Shown: positions 10,308 to 19,292, numbered from the stretch's first letter. The stretch is 64,000 nt of DNA from Stutzerimonas stutzeri (GCF_024448985.1 NZ_JAMOII010000010.1:62001-126000); one strand, 5' to 3'. Program-made: numbers and translations. The notes: a model not told the origin generated them from the sequence alone.

Positions 10308-11669
10308 CTACTCGAACAGCGCATCCAGCGCCTGTTCCAGACGCGTCACGCCAATGATCTGCAAACCGGCGGGCGCCTCCTTCGGTGCGTTGCCCTTGGG
10401 CACGATGGCGCGCTTGAAGCCATGTTTGGCCGCTTCCTTCAGTCGTTCCTGGCCGCTGGGCACCGGCCGGATCTCACCGGACAGGCCCACCTCGCCGAAT
10501 ACCAGCAGATCGGTATCCAGCGGGCGGTTGCGCAGGCTGGAAATCACCGCGGCCATCAGCGCCAAATCCGACGCTGTTTCCAGCACTTTCACGCCACCCA
10601 CCACGTTAATGAACACGTCCTGATCATAGGTGGGAATGCCGCCGTGGCGATGCAGCACCGCCAGCAGCATAGCCAGGCGGTTCTGGTCTAGGCCGAGGGT
10701 GACGCGTCGCGGATTGGCCATATGACTGGTGTCGACCAACGCCTGCACCTCCACCAGCATCGGCCGGGTGCCTTCCCAAGTGGCCATGACCACGCTGCCA
10801 GGCACCGCTTCCTGTGCACGGGTGAGGAAGATCGCCGAAGGGTTGGTGACTTCCTTTAGCCCCTTGTCGGTCATGCCGAACACGCCGAGTTCATTGACCG
10901 CGCCGAAGCGATTCTTTACAGCGCGCAGCAGCCGCAGACGGCCGTCGGATTCGCCCTCGAAATACAGCACGGTGTCGACCATGTGCTCCAGCACGCGCGG
11001 CCCGGCCAAGGCGCCTTCCTTGGTTACGTGGCCGACGAGGAAGATCGCCGTGCCGCTCTGCTTGGCAAAACGCACCAGCAACGCCGCGCTTTCGCGCACC
11101 TGGGCGACGCCGCCTGGGGCCGATTGCAGCTGCTCGGTGAAGATGGTCTGGATCGAGTCGATCACCATCACCTTGGGCTTTTCCAGCCGTGCGGTGGCGA
11201 TGATGGATTCGATACAGGTCTCGGTCATCATCTTCAATTTGTCCTGCGGCAGGTCCAGCCGCCGTGCGCGCATGGCCACCTGTTGCTGGGATTCCTCGCC
11301 GGTGACGTACAGCGCCGGGAAACGCTGGGCGATGGCGCACAGCGTCTGCAGCAGAATGGTGGATTTGCCGATGCCGGGGTCGCCGCCGATCAGCACCACC
11401 GAACCATCCACCAGACCGCCGCCGAGCACACGGTCCAGTTCACCGGATGCGGTGGAAAAGCGCGGCACTTCCTCGACGCTGACTTCGGCCAGGGTTTTGA
11501 TATTGGCCTGTTCACCCGCCCAGCCGGCACGCCCGGACGGCGGTGCGGCGCCGTCGATGATCGTTTCGACAAGGGTGTTCCAGGCGCCGCAATCACCGCA
11601 CTGGCCGGCCCACTTGGGAAAGGTCGAGCCGCACTCGGTGCAGCCGTACATGCGCTTGGCCTTGGCCAT
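10308..11669 (-). CDS. radA: DNA repair protein RadA
   Basis: 453 residues from the ATG giving MAKAKRMYGCTECGSTFPKW, chosen because this is the conserved family start. The N-terminal zinc finger (CTEC...CGDC), RecA-like ATPase with Walker A GGDPGIGKST near residue 95, the RadA-specific KNRFG motif, and a C-terminal Lon-like fold (inactive as a protease) are all visible. RadA drives branch migration in recombinational repair. It converges on mapZ with only 7 bp between the stop codons. Confidence 0.97.
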   Translation of the reverse strand: MAKAKRMYGCTECGSTFPKWAGQCGDCGAWNTLVETIIDGAAPPSGRAGWAGEQANIKTLAEVSVEEVPRFSTASGELDRVLGGGLVDGSVVLIGGDPGIGKSTILLQTLCAIAQRFPALYVTGEESQQQVAMRARRLDLPQDKLKMMTETCIESIIATARLEKPKVMVIDSIQTIFTEQLQSAPGGVAQVRESAALLVRFAKQSGTAIFLVGHVTKEGALAGPRVLEHMVDTVLYFEGESDGRLRLLRAVKNRFGAVNELGVFGMTDKGLKEVTNPSAIFLTRAQEAVPGSVVMATWEGTRPMLVEVQALVDTSHMANPRRVTLGLDQNRLAMLLAVLHRHGGIPTYDQDVFINVVGGVKVLETASDLALMAAVISSLRNRPLDTDLLVFGEVGLSGEIRPVPSGQERLKEAAKHGFKRAIVPKGNAPKEAPAGLQIIGVTRLEQALDALFE

Positions 11670-11784
11670 GGGGAACTCCGCGTCGGGAAAATGGAGTCGC
11701 ATGATAACGGCTGGCTTGATCGGCATCAGCCACAAAGGGCGCAAGATGCGCCAGACTGCATGAAACCGTCCCGGAGTGAGACCT

Positions 11785-12219
11785 ATGCGCCATCTGCTGT
11801 TCCTTCACCTGCTCGGTGCTAGCGTCTGGGTCGGCGGCCATCTGGTGCTGTTGTTCAGCGTCTTGCCTAGTGCGTTGCGCGGTCGTGACGTGCAGCCGGT
11901 GCGTCATTTCGAGCAGCTTTACGAACGGGTCGGCATTCCTGCCTTGCTGCTGCAGATCATCACCGGGGTCTGGCTGGCCGGGCGCTGGTTGCCGCATTCG
12001 CAGTGGTTCGGCGACTCACCCGTCGCACACCTGGTTCAGGCCAAGCTGATCCTGTTGGGCTTTACCGCCTTGCTTGGTGTGCACGCGCGGCTGGCGCTGA
12101 TACCGAAGCTGAACGCGCAACGCCTGCCGCAGTTGGGCGTGCATATTGTGTTGATCACCCTGACGGCGGTGGCGTTCGTCTGGGTGGGATCGGGATTCCG
12201 TTTCGGTGGGTTGTTCTAG
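11785..12219 (+). CDS. CopD-superfamily integral membrane protein
   Basis: 144 residues with four hydrophobic segments (HLLFLHLLGASVWVGGHLVL; VGIPALLLQIITGVWLAG; AKLILLGFTALLGVHARLAL; VHIVLITLTAVAFVWVGSGF). A conserved HxxGASxWVGGHL start and further histidines are typical of the small CopD/YkoA-like membrane proteins. GTG 11776 is an alternative start. The gene is divergent from radA and occupies the place of PA4610 in P. aeruginosa. A metal- or heme-linked role is known for some relatives; none can be assigned here. Confidence 0.75.
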   Translation: MRHLLFLHLLGASVWVGGHLVLLFSVLPSALRGRDVQPVRHFEQLYERVGIPALLLQIITGVWLAGRWLPHSQWFGDSPVAHLVQAKLILLGFTALLGVHARLALIPKLNAQRLPQLGVHIVLITLTAVAFVWVGSGFRFGGLF

Positions 12220-12534
12220 CAGGCCGTCAAAACCCACCGCCAACGGCCTCGCCTAGCAGGCATGTGCGAGCACGCGGCTGGTCGTACGCTAGGGGCCGAT
12301 CTTGTTCGGCCTTTGTGAACCGGCGGCCGGATGAGTCCGGCCCTGCAGGTCCAGGCCGTTGAGTGAGTTTGTCCGTCGGGTTACGCCTTCGGCTCACCCG
12401 ACCTGCAACTGATACGTGGCTGGTCGTAGGGCCGAACTTGTTCGGCCTTTGTGAATCGGTGGCCGAATGAATTCGGCCCTACGGTTAGCAGGCCGTTGAA
12501 CCCGTCGTGGCGGCGGGCTTGGTTCTTGGACGGC
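12220..12534. repeat. Mosaic of interspersed palindromic repeats
   Basis: This 315-bp gap between two genes is almost entirely repeat. Two tandem copies of a bipartite element lie at 12291-12344 and 12426-12482: a first palindrome GGCCGAnCTTGTTCGGCC, a 14-nt spacer, then GGCCG(A/G)ATGA(A/G)T(T/C)CGGCC(C). Both are followed by AGGCCGTTGA and preceded by GGCTGGTCGTA. Between them (12375-12402) is a different imperfect palindrome, GTCGGGTTACGCC / GGCTCACCCGAC. A third copy of the bipartite element occurs inverted at 19293-19349. The structure fits REP/BIME-type elements. Confidence 0.8.
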
Positions 12535-12792
12535 TTAGCCGCAGCAGCCGCCACAGCAACTGCCGGAGGCACGCTTGAGGTCTCGGGCGATATCGCCCTT
12601 CAAAGTCTCACGCTCCTGCTTGAGCGCCTCGAGCGACGCGTCGTCCAGGTTTGCGGCGCTGCTGATGCGCTTGTCCAGCGCTTCGTATTCCTCAGTCTTA
12701 CGGGCGAAGACTGGGTTTTCCATGCGCAGTTTTTGCAGTTGTTCGCGCTTTTCTGGGAAATCCTTGATCAATGGGTGATGTTCGACGTGCAT
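12535..12792 (-). CDS. YdcH-family (DUF465) small protein with cysteine-rich tail
   Basis: 85 residues: MHVEHHPLIKDFPEKREQL is the typical DUF465/YdcH start, followed by a helical, charged middle (RMENPVFARKTEEYEALDKR). The final residues SCCGGCCG contain four cysteines in two CC pairs; the core E. coli YdcH has no such tail. It occupies the place of PA4611 next to mscL. Function is unknown; the tail suggests metal or thiol chemistry, which is inference. Confidence 0.85.
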   Translation of the reverse strand: MHVEHHPLIKDFPEKREQLQKLRMENPVFARKTEEYEALDKRISSAANLDDASLEALKQERETLKGDIARDLKRASGSCCGGCCG

Positions 12793-13005
12793 GGAGCTGC
12801 TCCGGGATGTACAGGGGAGCCGCTACCTTAGCGTTGCGGCCGATTAACCCGGTTGACGGCGATCAAGCGATCGATATCCTCGCGCTCCAGCCGTCGGAGT
12901 GCGGCCCGCTCTGGTATGCGATCCGAAGGGTGCCTATGCTCTACAACGGTTGTTACGCCGTATTACGGCATTCCGATGCAAGCCAATTACCGTAAGGATT
13001 TCGAT

Positions 13006-13416
13006 ATGAGTCTGATCAGCGAATTCAAGGCGTTTGCCGTCAGGGGCAATGTGATCGACATGGCCGTGGGCATTATCGTCGGTGCAGCCTTCACCAAAAT
13101 CGTTTCGTCCTTCGTTGCGGACGTGGTCACTCCGCCGCTGGGACTGTTGATCGGCGGGGTGGACTTCTCGGACCTGGCCATCGTACTCAAGCAGGCTGTG
13201 GGTGATACGCCGGCAGTCACCCTGAGCTACGGACGCTTCGTCCAAACGGTATTCGACTTCGCCATTGTGGCGTTCGCCATCTTCCTGGCGGTCAAGGCCA
13301 TCAATCACCTCAAACGCAAGGAAGCCGAAGCACCATCGGCCCCGCCAGCGCCCTCCAAGGAAGAGGTGTTGTTGACCGAAATTCGCGATGCATTGCGCGC
13401 GCAGAACCGGTCCTGA
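13006..13416 (+). CDS. mscL: Large-conductance mechanosensitive channel
   Basis: 136 residues, the standard family length, from ATG 13006 after AAGGA. The start [20 protein letters not shown] is the conserved N-terminal helix and TM1, with [17 protein letters not shown] lining the pore; TM2 is [20 protein letters not shown] and the C-terminal helix is [13 protein letters not shown]. It opens under membrane tension to release solutes on hypo-osmotic shock. Confidence 0.97.
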   Translation: MSLISEFKAFAVRGNVIDMAVGIIVGAAFTKIVSSFVADVVTPPLGLLIGGVDFSDLAIVLKQAVGDTPAVTLSYGRFVQTVFDFAIVAFAIFLAVKAINHLKRKEAEAPSAPPAPSKEEVLLTEIRDALRAQNRS

Positions 13417-13535
13417 GATCGCTTCCCTAGTGCTCGAACAGCCGCTGCCCCCTGCGGGCCAGGTCGGTGGTGGAGAGGAGCCGTTCAAGGCGGCGAGCTG
13501 AGCGGTTCGCTCATTGGGGTGGCATAGGGATACTG

Positions 13536-13566
13536 GAAAAGAGCTCCCGGCGCGGGGCGCCGGGAA
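13536..13566 (-). terminator. Hairpin after the cytochrome c peroxidase gene
   Basis: On the minus strand CCCGGCGCC / GCGCCGGG followed by AGCTCTTTTCC lies 13 bp after the peroxidase stop codon. The stem is very GC-rich and the T-tract short. Confidence 0.65.
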
Positions 13567-13576
13567 GCGGAGTGGC

Positions 13577-14608
13577 TTATTCCGGCTTCGGCGTGGTCGC
13601 GGTGCTAGCCGGTAGTAGCGGATAGGCCACCTGCGGTTGCTCACCGGTCAGGCTGTGCAGGAAGGCGGTAATGGCCTTGACCTCGTCATCCTTGAGCTGA
13701 CGACCGAGCTGGCTGTCACCCATGATGGCGACGGCCTGCTCCAGGTCCCACACCTCTCCGCTGTGGAAGTAGGGTGGAGTCAGCGCGATGTTGCGCAGCG
13801 GCGCTGCGCGGAACACGTACTCGTCGGCGGCGGTGTTGGTCACGGCGAAGCGACCCTTGTCATCTTCCGGCAGGATGTCGGCGCCCGGCTTCTTGATCAC
13901 GCCGAAGGGAAAGTAGCTCTGGCCGCCGACGTTGATGCCGTTGTGGCAGGCGATGCAGCCGGCATCCATGAACAGCGCCAGACCTTCCTTCTGCTGCGCA
14001 TCCAGCGCCTTGTCGTCGCCCTTGAGGAAGCGGTCGAACGACGAGTTGGGCGTGGTCAAGCTAACTTCGAAGGCTTCCAGGGCATAGGCCATGTTGTCGA
14101 AGCTGACCGGGTCCTTGTCCTTGGGGAACGCCTTGGCGAACTCGGCAACGTATTCGGGAATGCTCTTTAGCGTCGCTTCCACACGTTCCGGCGTGCTGTT
14201 CATCTCGACGCTGGCCTGCACAGGGCCCTTGGCCTGTTCCTGCAGATCCTTGGCGCGGCCATCCCAGAACTGCGCGGCGTTGAATACAGCGTTGAGCACG
14301 GTCGGCGAGTTGCGCGGACCCTTCTGCCAGCCATGGCCAATGGAGGTGGTGACGTTGTCGCTGCCGCCGATGCTGAGGTTGTGGCAGCTGTTGCAACTGA
14401 TCACGTGGCTGCTGGAAAGGCGCGGATCGAACCACAGCTTGTGCCCAAGTATGGCCTGGTCTTCGCTGACAGTCTGGCCACGGACTTCGGTGACCTTGTC
14501 CGGGATCGGCTGGAAAATGGCGTTGGCACGGTCGCGCAGTTCGTCGGCATGGGCGGTGCCGGCGATCAACAGAAAACCGCTGAGCAAAAGAGGAAGTGGG
14601 GCGCTCAT
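13577..14608 (-). CDS. ccpR: Diheme cytochrome c peroxidase
   Basis: 343 residues with a Sec signal peptide (MSAPLPLLLSGFLLIAGTAHA, cleavage after AHA near residue 21), so it is periplasmic. Two heme-binding motifs: CNSCH at 72-76 and CIACH near 218. It reduces hydrogen peroxide to water using electrons from small c-type cytochromes or azurin. RBS AGGAGC before the ATG. An ANR/FNR-type box lies about 60 bp upstream, in line with the low-oxygen control of ccpR in P. aeruginosa. Confidence 0.93.
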   Translation of the reverse strand: MSAPLPLLLSGFLLIAGTAHADELRDRANAIFQPIPDKVTEVRGQTVSEDQAILGHKLWFDPRLSSSHVISCNSCHNLSIGGSDNVTTSIGHGWQKGPRNSPTVLNAVFNAAQFWDGRAKDLQEQAKGPVQASVEMNSTPERVEATLKSIPEYVAEFAKAFPKDKDPVSFDNMAYALEAFEVSLTTPNSSFDRFLKGDDKALDAQQKEGLALFMDAGCIACHNGINVGGQSYFPFGVIKKPGADILPEDDKGRFAVTNTAADEYVFRAAPLRNIALTPPYFHSGEVWDLEQAVAIMGDSQLGRQLKDDEVKAITAFLHSLTGEQPQVAYPLLPASTATTPKPE

Positions 14609-14923
14609 CAGGGGGCTCCTTATAGATATTGGCAGGTTCTAGGAGGCCTGTTTCCGTCGAGCGAAGGCTTGATTCAAGTCAAGCGGGAGCGAACTTCCGA
14701 TGCTCGCTATCAATTAGCTCGCTACTAATTGTTTCGACGCTAGTTGAATAGAAGCCTTCGTCACTCGGTCGGAAAAATGCCCGCTTAGTCTGCCGGGCTC
14801 TGAATTGCGCGCTTGTTGTTCGTCGTCTCGGGCGCACGCCTGCCAGCCTTGCAGCAGGACAGTGGCAACGCCAGAATGGCGGCATCAATCGTGGCCACGA
14901 GGCCGCTCCAGCAAGGATTTCCG
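14609..14923. promoter_or_regulatory. Divergent promoter region with ANR/FNR-type box
   Basis: 315 bp between the divergent ccpR and Lon-like genes. At 14669-14682 the sequence TTGATTCAAGTCAA matches the FNR/ANR consensus TTGAT-N4-ATCAA in 9 of 10 positions. Its centre is about 67 bp from the ccpR start codon, which leaves room for a start site 41 bp downstream of the box and a short leader. I see no other gene here. Confidence 0.6.
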
Positions 14924-17368
14924 ATGCCCCAAACTGACGCTGCCGGCCTGCGCCTGGCGCCCGATGCGCTGACCCGCCCCTTCGAACCCAGCCAGTTCGA
15001 CTTCAAGACTACCGACGAACTGGAACCTTTCCTGGGCGTGCTCGGCCAGGAGCGAGCCGTTGAGGCCCTGCAATTCGGCGTGGCGATGCCGCGTCCCGGT
15101 TACAACGTCTTCGTGATGGGCGAGCCGGGTACGGGGCGTTTCTCCTTCGTGCGGCGTTACCTCAAGGCTGAAGGCAAGCGTCTGGATACGCCGTCGGATT
15201 GGGTGTACGTGAATAACTTTGACGAGCCCCGTGAGCCGCGCGTAGTGGAACTGCCCCAGGGCGGCGCGGGGGAATTCATCGCCGACATCGGTCAACTGAT
15301 CGACAACCTCATGGCGACCTTCCCGGCGGTGTTCGAACACCCGAGCTTCCAGCAGAAGAAGAGCGCCATCGACCGCGCCTTCAATCAGCGCTACGACAAG
15401 GCGCTGGATGTGATCGAGAAGCTCGCGCTGGAGAAGGAAATCGCGCTTTACCGCGACAGCAGCAATATCGCCTTCACGCCGATGAAAGACGGCAAGTCGA
15501 TGGACGAAGCAGAGTTCGCGCAGCTGCCAGAGGCGGAGCGCGAGCGCTACCACGAAGATATTTCCGCGCTGGAAGTGCAGCTGAACGAGGGACTCGCCAG
15601 CCTGCCGCAGTGGAAGCGCGAATCGAGCAACCAGTTGCGTCAGCTCAACGATGAAACCATCAGCCAGGCATTGCAGCCGCTGCTGGCGCCGCTGTCGGAA
15701 AAATACGGTGAAAACGCGAGCATCGAAGCATATTTGCAGGCCGTGCAGGTCAACCTGCTGAAGACCGTGGTGGAGCAACTGGTCGACGAGAATCGCCCGG
15801 ACGCCCAGACCCGCCAGCTGCTGGAAGAACAGTACAGCCCAAGCCTGGTGGTCGGGCACCCGCTGGACGGCGGCGCACCGGTGGTGTTCGAACCGCACCC
15901 GACCTACGACAATCTGTTCGGCCGCATCGAGTACAGCACCGATCAGGGCGCGCTTTACACCAGTTATCGGCAGCTGCGTCCGGGTGCGTTGCACCGCGCC
16001 AATGGCGGCTTCCTGATGCTCGAAGCGGAAAAGATGCTCGGCGAGCCTTTCGTATGGGAAGCGCTCAAGCGTGCGTTGCAGTCGCGCAAGCTGAAAATGG
16101 AATCGCCGCTGGCCGAGCTGGGGCGTCTGGCCACCGTCACCCTGACGCCGGAAGTCATCCCGCTCAACGTCAAGGTGGTGATCATCGGCTCTCGGCAGCT
16201 GTACTACACCCTGCAAGACCTGGATCCGGATTTCCAGGAGATGTTCCGCGTACTGGTGGACTTCGACGAGGAGATTCCGCTGGCCGAGGACAGCCTCGAA
16301 CAGTTTGCCCAATTGATGAAGACGCGCACCTCGGAAGAGGGCATGGCGCCGCTGACCGCAGCGGCAGTGGCGCGTCTGGCGACCTACAGCGCGCGCCTGG
16401 CCGAGCATCAGGGGCGCTTGTCGGCGCGTATCGGCGATCTGTTCCAACTGGTCAGTGAAGCGGATTTCATTCGCCAGTTGGCCAAAGACGAGGTGACCGA
16501 TGTCGGCCACATCGAGCGAGCGCTGAAAGCCAAGGCGACCCGGACCGGTCGTGTCTCGGCACGAATTCTCGAGGACATTCTCGCCGGGGTTATCCTCATC
16601 GACAGCGAAGGCGCGGCCATCGGCAAGTGCAACGGACTCACCGTTCTGGAAGTCGGCGACTCAGCGTTCGGCATGCCGGCGCGCATCTCCGCCACCGTCT
16701 ATCCAGGTGGCTCGGGGATCGTCGATATCGAGCGCGAGGTCAACCTCGGCCAGCCGATTCACTCCAAGGGCGTGATGATCCTGACTGGCTTTCTCGGCAG
16801 CCGCTACGCACAGGAATTTCCGCTTGAGATATCCGCCAGCATCGCGCTGGAGCAGTCCTACGGTTACGTCGACGGCGACAGCGCCTCGCTCGGCGAATGT
16901 TGCGCGCTGATCTCAGCCATTTCGCGCACGCCGTTGAAGCAGTGCTTCGCCATTACCGGCTCGATCAACCAGTTCGGTGAAGTGCAGGCGGTTGGAGGGG
17001 TGAACGAGAAGATCGAAGGATTCTTCCGCCTCTGCGAAGCGCGCGGCCTTACCGGCGAGCAAGGCGCGATCATTCCTTTCGCCAATGTGACCACTTTGAT
17101 GCTCGACGAGCGTGTGCTGGAAGCCGTACGTCAGGGGCGCTTCCACGTGTATGCGGTACGCCATGTGGATGAGGCGCTTTCGCTGCTGGTGGGCGAGCCG
17201 GTAGGTGCGGCGGACAAGGACGGAAACTTTCCCCGGGGAAGCGTTAACGGCCGGGTGGTGGAGCGCTTGCGCGATATCGCCGAGATCGAACCCGAGGACG
17301 ACGGCAAGAGCGATGCGGCTTCTCCAGAGGAGGTGCTGGCACAAGCGAAGGGGGGCGAGCAGAACTGA
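14924..17368 (+). CDS. Lon-related ATP-dependent protease (PA4576-like)
   Basis: 814 residues from ATG 14924, preceded by AAGGA. It has the architecture of the LonB/YcbZ-like bacterial family: an N-terminal AAA_32 region with a phosphate-loop GEPGTGRFS (about residues 67-75), in which the usual Walker lysine is Arg, and a C-terminal Lon protease domain with the catalytic Ser in DGDSASLGE (about 652) and Lys in GGVNEKIEGFF (about 695). No membrane segment is seen. It probably degrades misfolded cytosolic proteins. Position before the yqhA-type gene matches PA4576 of P. aeruginosa rather than asrA (PA0779), a second family member there. Confidence 0.88.
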   Translation: MPQTDAAGLRLAPDALTRPFEPSQFDFKTTDELEPFLGVLGQERAVEALQFGVAMPRPGYNVFVMGEPGTGRFSFVRRYLKAEGKRLDTPSDWVYVNNFDEPREPRVVELPQGGAGEFIADIGQLIDNLMATFPAVFEHPSFQQKKSAIDRAFNQRYDKALDVIEKLALEKEIALYRDSSNIAFTPMKDGKSMDEAEFAQLPEAERERYHEDISALEVQLNEGLASLPQWKRESSNQLRQLNDETISQALQPLLAPLSEKYGENASIEAYLQAVQVNLLKTVVEQLVDENRPDAQTRQLLEEQYSPSLVVGHPLDGGAPVVFEPHPTYDNLFGRIEYSTDQGALYTSYRQLRPGALHRANGGFLMLEAEKMLGEPFVWEALKRALQSRKLKMESPLAELGRLATVTLTPEVIPLNVKVVIIGSRQLYYTLQDLDPDFQEMFRVLVDFDEEIPLAEDSLEQFAQLMKTRTSEEGMAPLTAAAVARLATYSARLAEHQGRLSARIGDLFQLVSEADFIRQLAKDEVTDVGHIERALKAKATRTGRVSARILEDILAGVILIDSEGAAIGKCNGLTVLEVGDSAFGMPARISATVYPGGSGIVDIEREVNLGQPIHSKGVMILTGFLGSRYAQEFPLEISASIALEQSYGYVDGDSASLGECCALISAISRTPLKQCFAITGSINQFGEVQAVGGVNEKIEGFFRLCEARGLTGEQGAIIPFANVTTLMLDERVLEAVRQGRFHVYAVRHVDEALSLLVGEPVGAADKDGNFPRGSVNGRVVERLRDIAEIEPEDDGKSDAASPEEVLAQAKGGEQN

Positions 17369-17447
17369 CCGGTTCTGCATTGAGCAAAAACCGGACGGAA
17401 CGATACGGCCGGCGGCGGGTCTGCAGTGGACGAGAATTCCCACTCTC

Positions 17448-17483
17448 TGTCCACATGGTTATCCACAACTTCTGGGGATAAAC
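17448..17483. promoter_or_regulatory. Cluster of DnaA-box-like sequences
   Basis: Within 36 bp: CTGTCCACA (17448-17456 region), a perfect DnaA box TTATCCACA (17459-17467) and, reversed, TTATCCCCA (17473-17482 region). Another perfect TTATCCACA sits at 17948-17956. They flank the small gene at 17544. Confidence 0.5.
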
Positions 17484-17543
17484 AGGTTGGCCCGCCCATT
17501 CGTCCTGGATGACGGTGCGCAACCGAGCGCGAGGATCGCCGTC

Positions 17544-17879
17544 ATGTCTCAAACACTCTGTCTGAACCGTCAATGCCTGGGCCTGGTTACCCGTATCGAA
17601 TGCACTATTCGCCCACTAAACGGCGGCCAAGGCTTGTGGACCTTGCTTTGTGCGGCCGGTATCGACGCCGGACAACCCACCGCAATTAAGGCCCAGGGCC
17701 CATTTCACGGGCCTCGCGCGGCCGAGTCGGTGCTGCAGGCAATCGCCAGCAATCTTCACGGGCAGGGTTATTGCGAGTCCGACTCGCCATCGATCTGGCA
17801 GCTGCATATGCATGCAGAGCTGCGCAAGATCAACGCCAATCAGGCGCGTTATCTGAGCGGTTGGGAATCCAGAACCTGA
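17544..17879 (+). CDS. Conserved hypothetical protein (PA4575-like)
   Basis: 111 residues from ATG 17544 with GAGGA upstream. MSQTLCLNRQCLGLVTRIEC begins a small soluble protein with several cysteines and the stretch GPFHGPRAAESVLQAIASNL. I recognise it as a conserved Pseudomonas protein from its position between the Lon-like protease and the YqhA gene, but no function is known to me. It is flanked by DnaA-box-like sequences. Confidence 0.7.
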   Translation: MSQTLCLNRQCLGLVTRIECTIRPLNGGQGLWTLLCAAGIDAGQPTAIKAQGPFHGPRAAESVLQAIASNLHGQGYCESDSPSIWQLHMHAELRKINANQARYLSGWESRT

Positions 17880-17983
17880 GTCCTGGCGACGCTTGGCGCT
17901 AGGACCAGCAGAGCTGATTCTGCGAATCGAGCCGGCGCTCAAGATTCTTATCCACACAAAAACCTGCTGTCATAAAGGCGTTC

Positions 17984-18011
17984 TTGAAGGCGCTGTGGCG
18001 CTGCGTATACT
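17984..18011 (+). promoter_or_regulatory. Sigma-70-type promoter of yqhA
   Basis: TTGAAG (17984-17989), 16-bp spacer, TATACT (18006-18011), about 35 bp before the start codon. Confidence 0.6.
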
Positions 18012-18044
18012 CGCTGCCGATATCAGCTCCTCAAGTGAGAACAG

Positions 18045-18533
18045 ATGGAACGCTTCATCGAGAACACCATGTATGCGGCCCGCTGGCTGCTTGCCCCTAT
18101 CTATTTCGGCCTCGCGTTTGCCCTGCTGGCATTAGCGATCAAGTTCTTTCAGGAAATTTGGCACATCCTCCCGGCCGTGCTTTCGCTGAGCGAAGGCGAT
18201 CTGATCCTTAAACTGCTTTCGCTGATCGACATGGCGCTGGTCGGTGGCCTGCTGGTCATGGTGATGCTCTCTGGCTACGAGAATTTCGTGTCGCAGCTAA
18301 ACGTCGATGAGGGCAAGGAAAAGCTCGACTGGCTAGGAAAGATCGATTCCGGCTCGTTGAAAATGAAGGTCGCGGCATCGATCGTGGCGATCTCGTCCAT
18401 TCATCTATTGCGCATGTTCATGGACGCTCAGCAGCTCGAGAGCGAGCAATTGATGTGGTACGTGATCATTCATTTGACGTTCGTCTTCTCCGCCTTCGCC
18501 ATGGGTTATCTGGACAAGATCACCAAGCACTGA
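18045..18533 (+). CDS. yqhA: UPF0114 inner-membrane protein YqhA
   Basis: 162 residues. [20 protein letters not shown] is the conserved start of the UPF0114/TIGR00645 family. Four hydrophobic segments: [78 protein letters not shown]. Function is not established for the family. Position matches PA4574. Confidence 0.9.
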   Translation: MERFIENTMYAARWLLAPIYFGLAFALLALAIKFFQEIWHILPAVLSLSEGDLILKLLSLIDMALVGGLLVMVMLSGYENFVSQLNVDEGKEKLDWLGKIDSGSLKMKVAASIVAISSIHLLRMFMDAQQLESEQLMWYVIIHLTFVFSAFAMGYLDKITKH

Positions 18534-18645
18534 GGCAAACCTTCCAGCTACAAGCCGCACGTTTAGGCCACGAGGTGCGTGGGCGGGCAGGCCGGGCCGC
18601 AAGCTGTGCTAGGCTAGCCGCCCTTTTTTCCAGCGGAGCCCAGGC

Positions 18646-19263
18646 ATGACCGACCTCAACCTAACCACCGACGAAACGCGCGTGAGCTATGGCATCGGCC
18701 GGCAGCTGGGCGATCAGCTGCGCGAGAATCCTCCGCCCGGCATCAGTCTGGATGCGGTCATCGCTGGGATCCGCGATGCCTTTGGCGGTGTGGCCAGCCA
18801 GGTCAGCCCGGAAGACCTCAACGCCAGCTTCGCCGTGATCCGCGAGCGCATGCAGGCCGAAGCCCAGAAGAAGGCAGAAGCCGCTGCCGGCGAGGGTAAG
18901 GCGTTCCTCGCCGAAAATGCCAAGCGCGAAGGCGTCACTACCCTGGCCTCTGGGCTGCAGTACGAAGTTCTGACAGCCGGCGAGGGCGCCAAACCAGGCC
19001 GCGAGGATCAGGTTCGTACCCATTACCACGGCACCTTGATCGACGGCACCGTCTTCGACAGCTCCTACCAGCGCGGCCAGCCTGCCGAATTTCCTGTGGG
19101 CGGTGTAATCGCCGGCTGGACCGAAGCGCTGCAATTGATGGGCGTCGGCAGCAAGTGGCGTCTCTATGTGCCGAGTGAACTTGCCTACGGCGCCCAGGGT
19201 GTCGGCAGCATTCCTCCGCACAGTGTGCTGGTGTTCGACGTCGAGCTGCTGGCCGTTCTGTAA
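18646..19263 (+). CDS. fklB: FKBP-type peptidyl-prolyl cis-trans isomerase FklB
   Basis: 205 residues with no signal peptide, so cytosolic (FKBP22 type). The N-terminal dimerisation domain (ETRVSYGIGRQLGDQLREN) is linked by a long helix to a C-terminal FKBP domain with the active-site residues in RTHYHGTLIDGTVFDSSYQR, VIAGWTEALQLM and VPSELAYGAQGVGSIPPHS. It speeds proline isomerisation during folding. Position matches PA4572. Confidence 0.95.
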   Translation: MTDLNLTTDETRVSYGIGRQLGDQLRENPPPGISLDAVIAGIRDAFGGVASQVSPEDLNASFAVIRERMQAEAQKKAEAAAGEGKAFLAENAKREGVTTLASGLQYEVLTAGEGAKPGREDQVRTHYHGTLIDGTVFDSSYQRGQPAEFPVGGVIAGWTEALQLMGVGSKWRLYVPSELAYGAQGVGSIPPHSVLVFDVELLAVL

Positions 19264-19292
19264 GCCCTCAGAACCTGTTGCCCAAAACATCC

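Noticed and set aside
12375-12402. Intrinsic terminator for the CopD-like gene
   Set aside because: The palindrome has no T-run and matches an interspersed repeat form instead.
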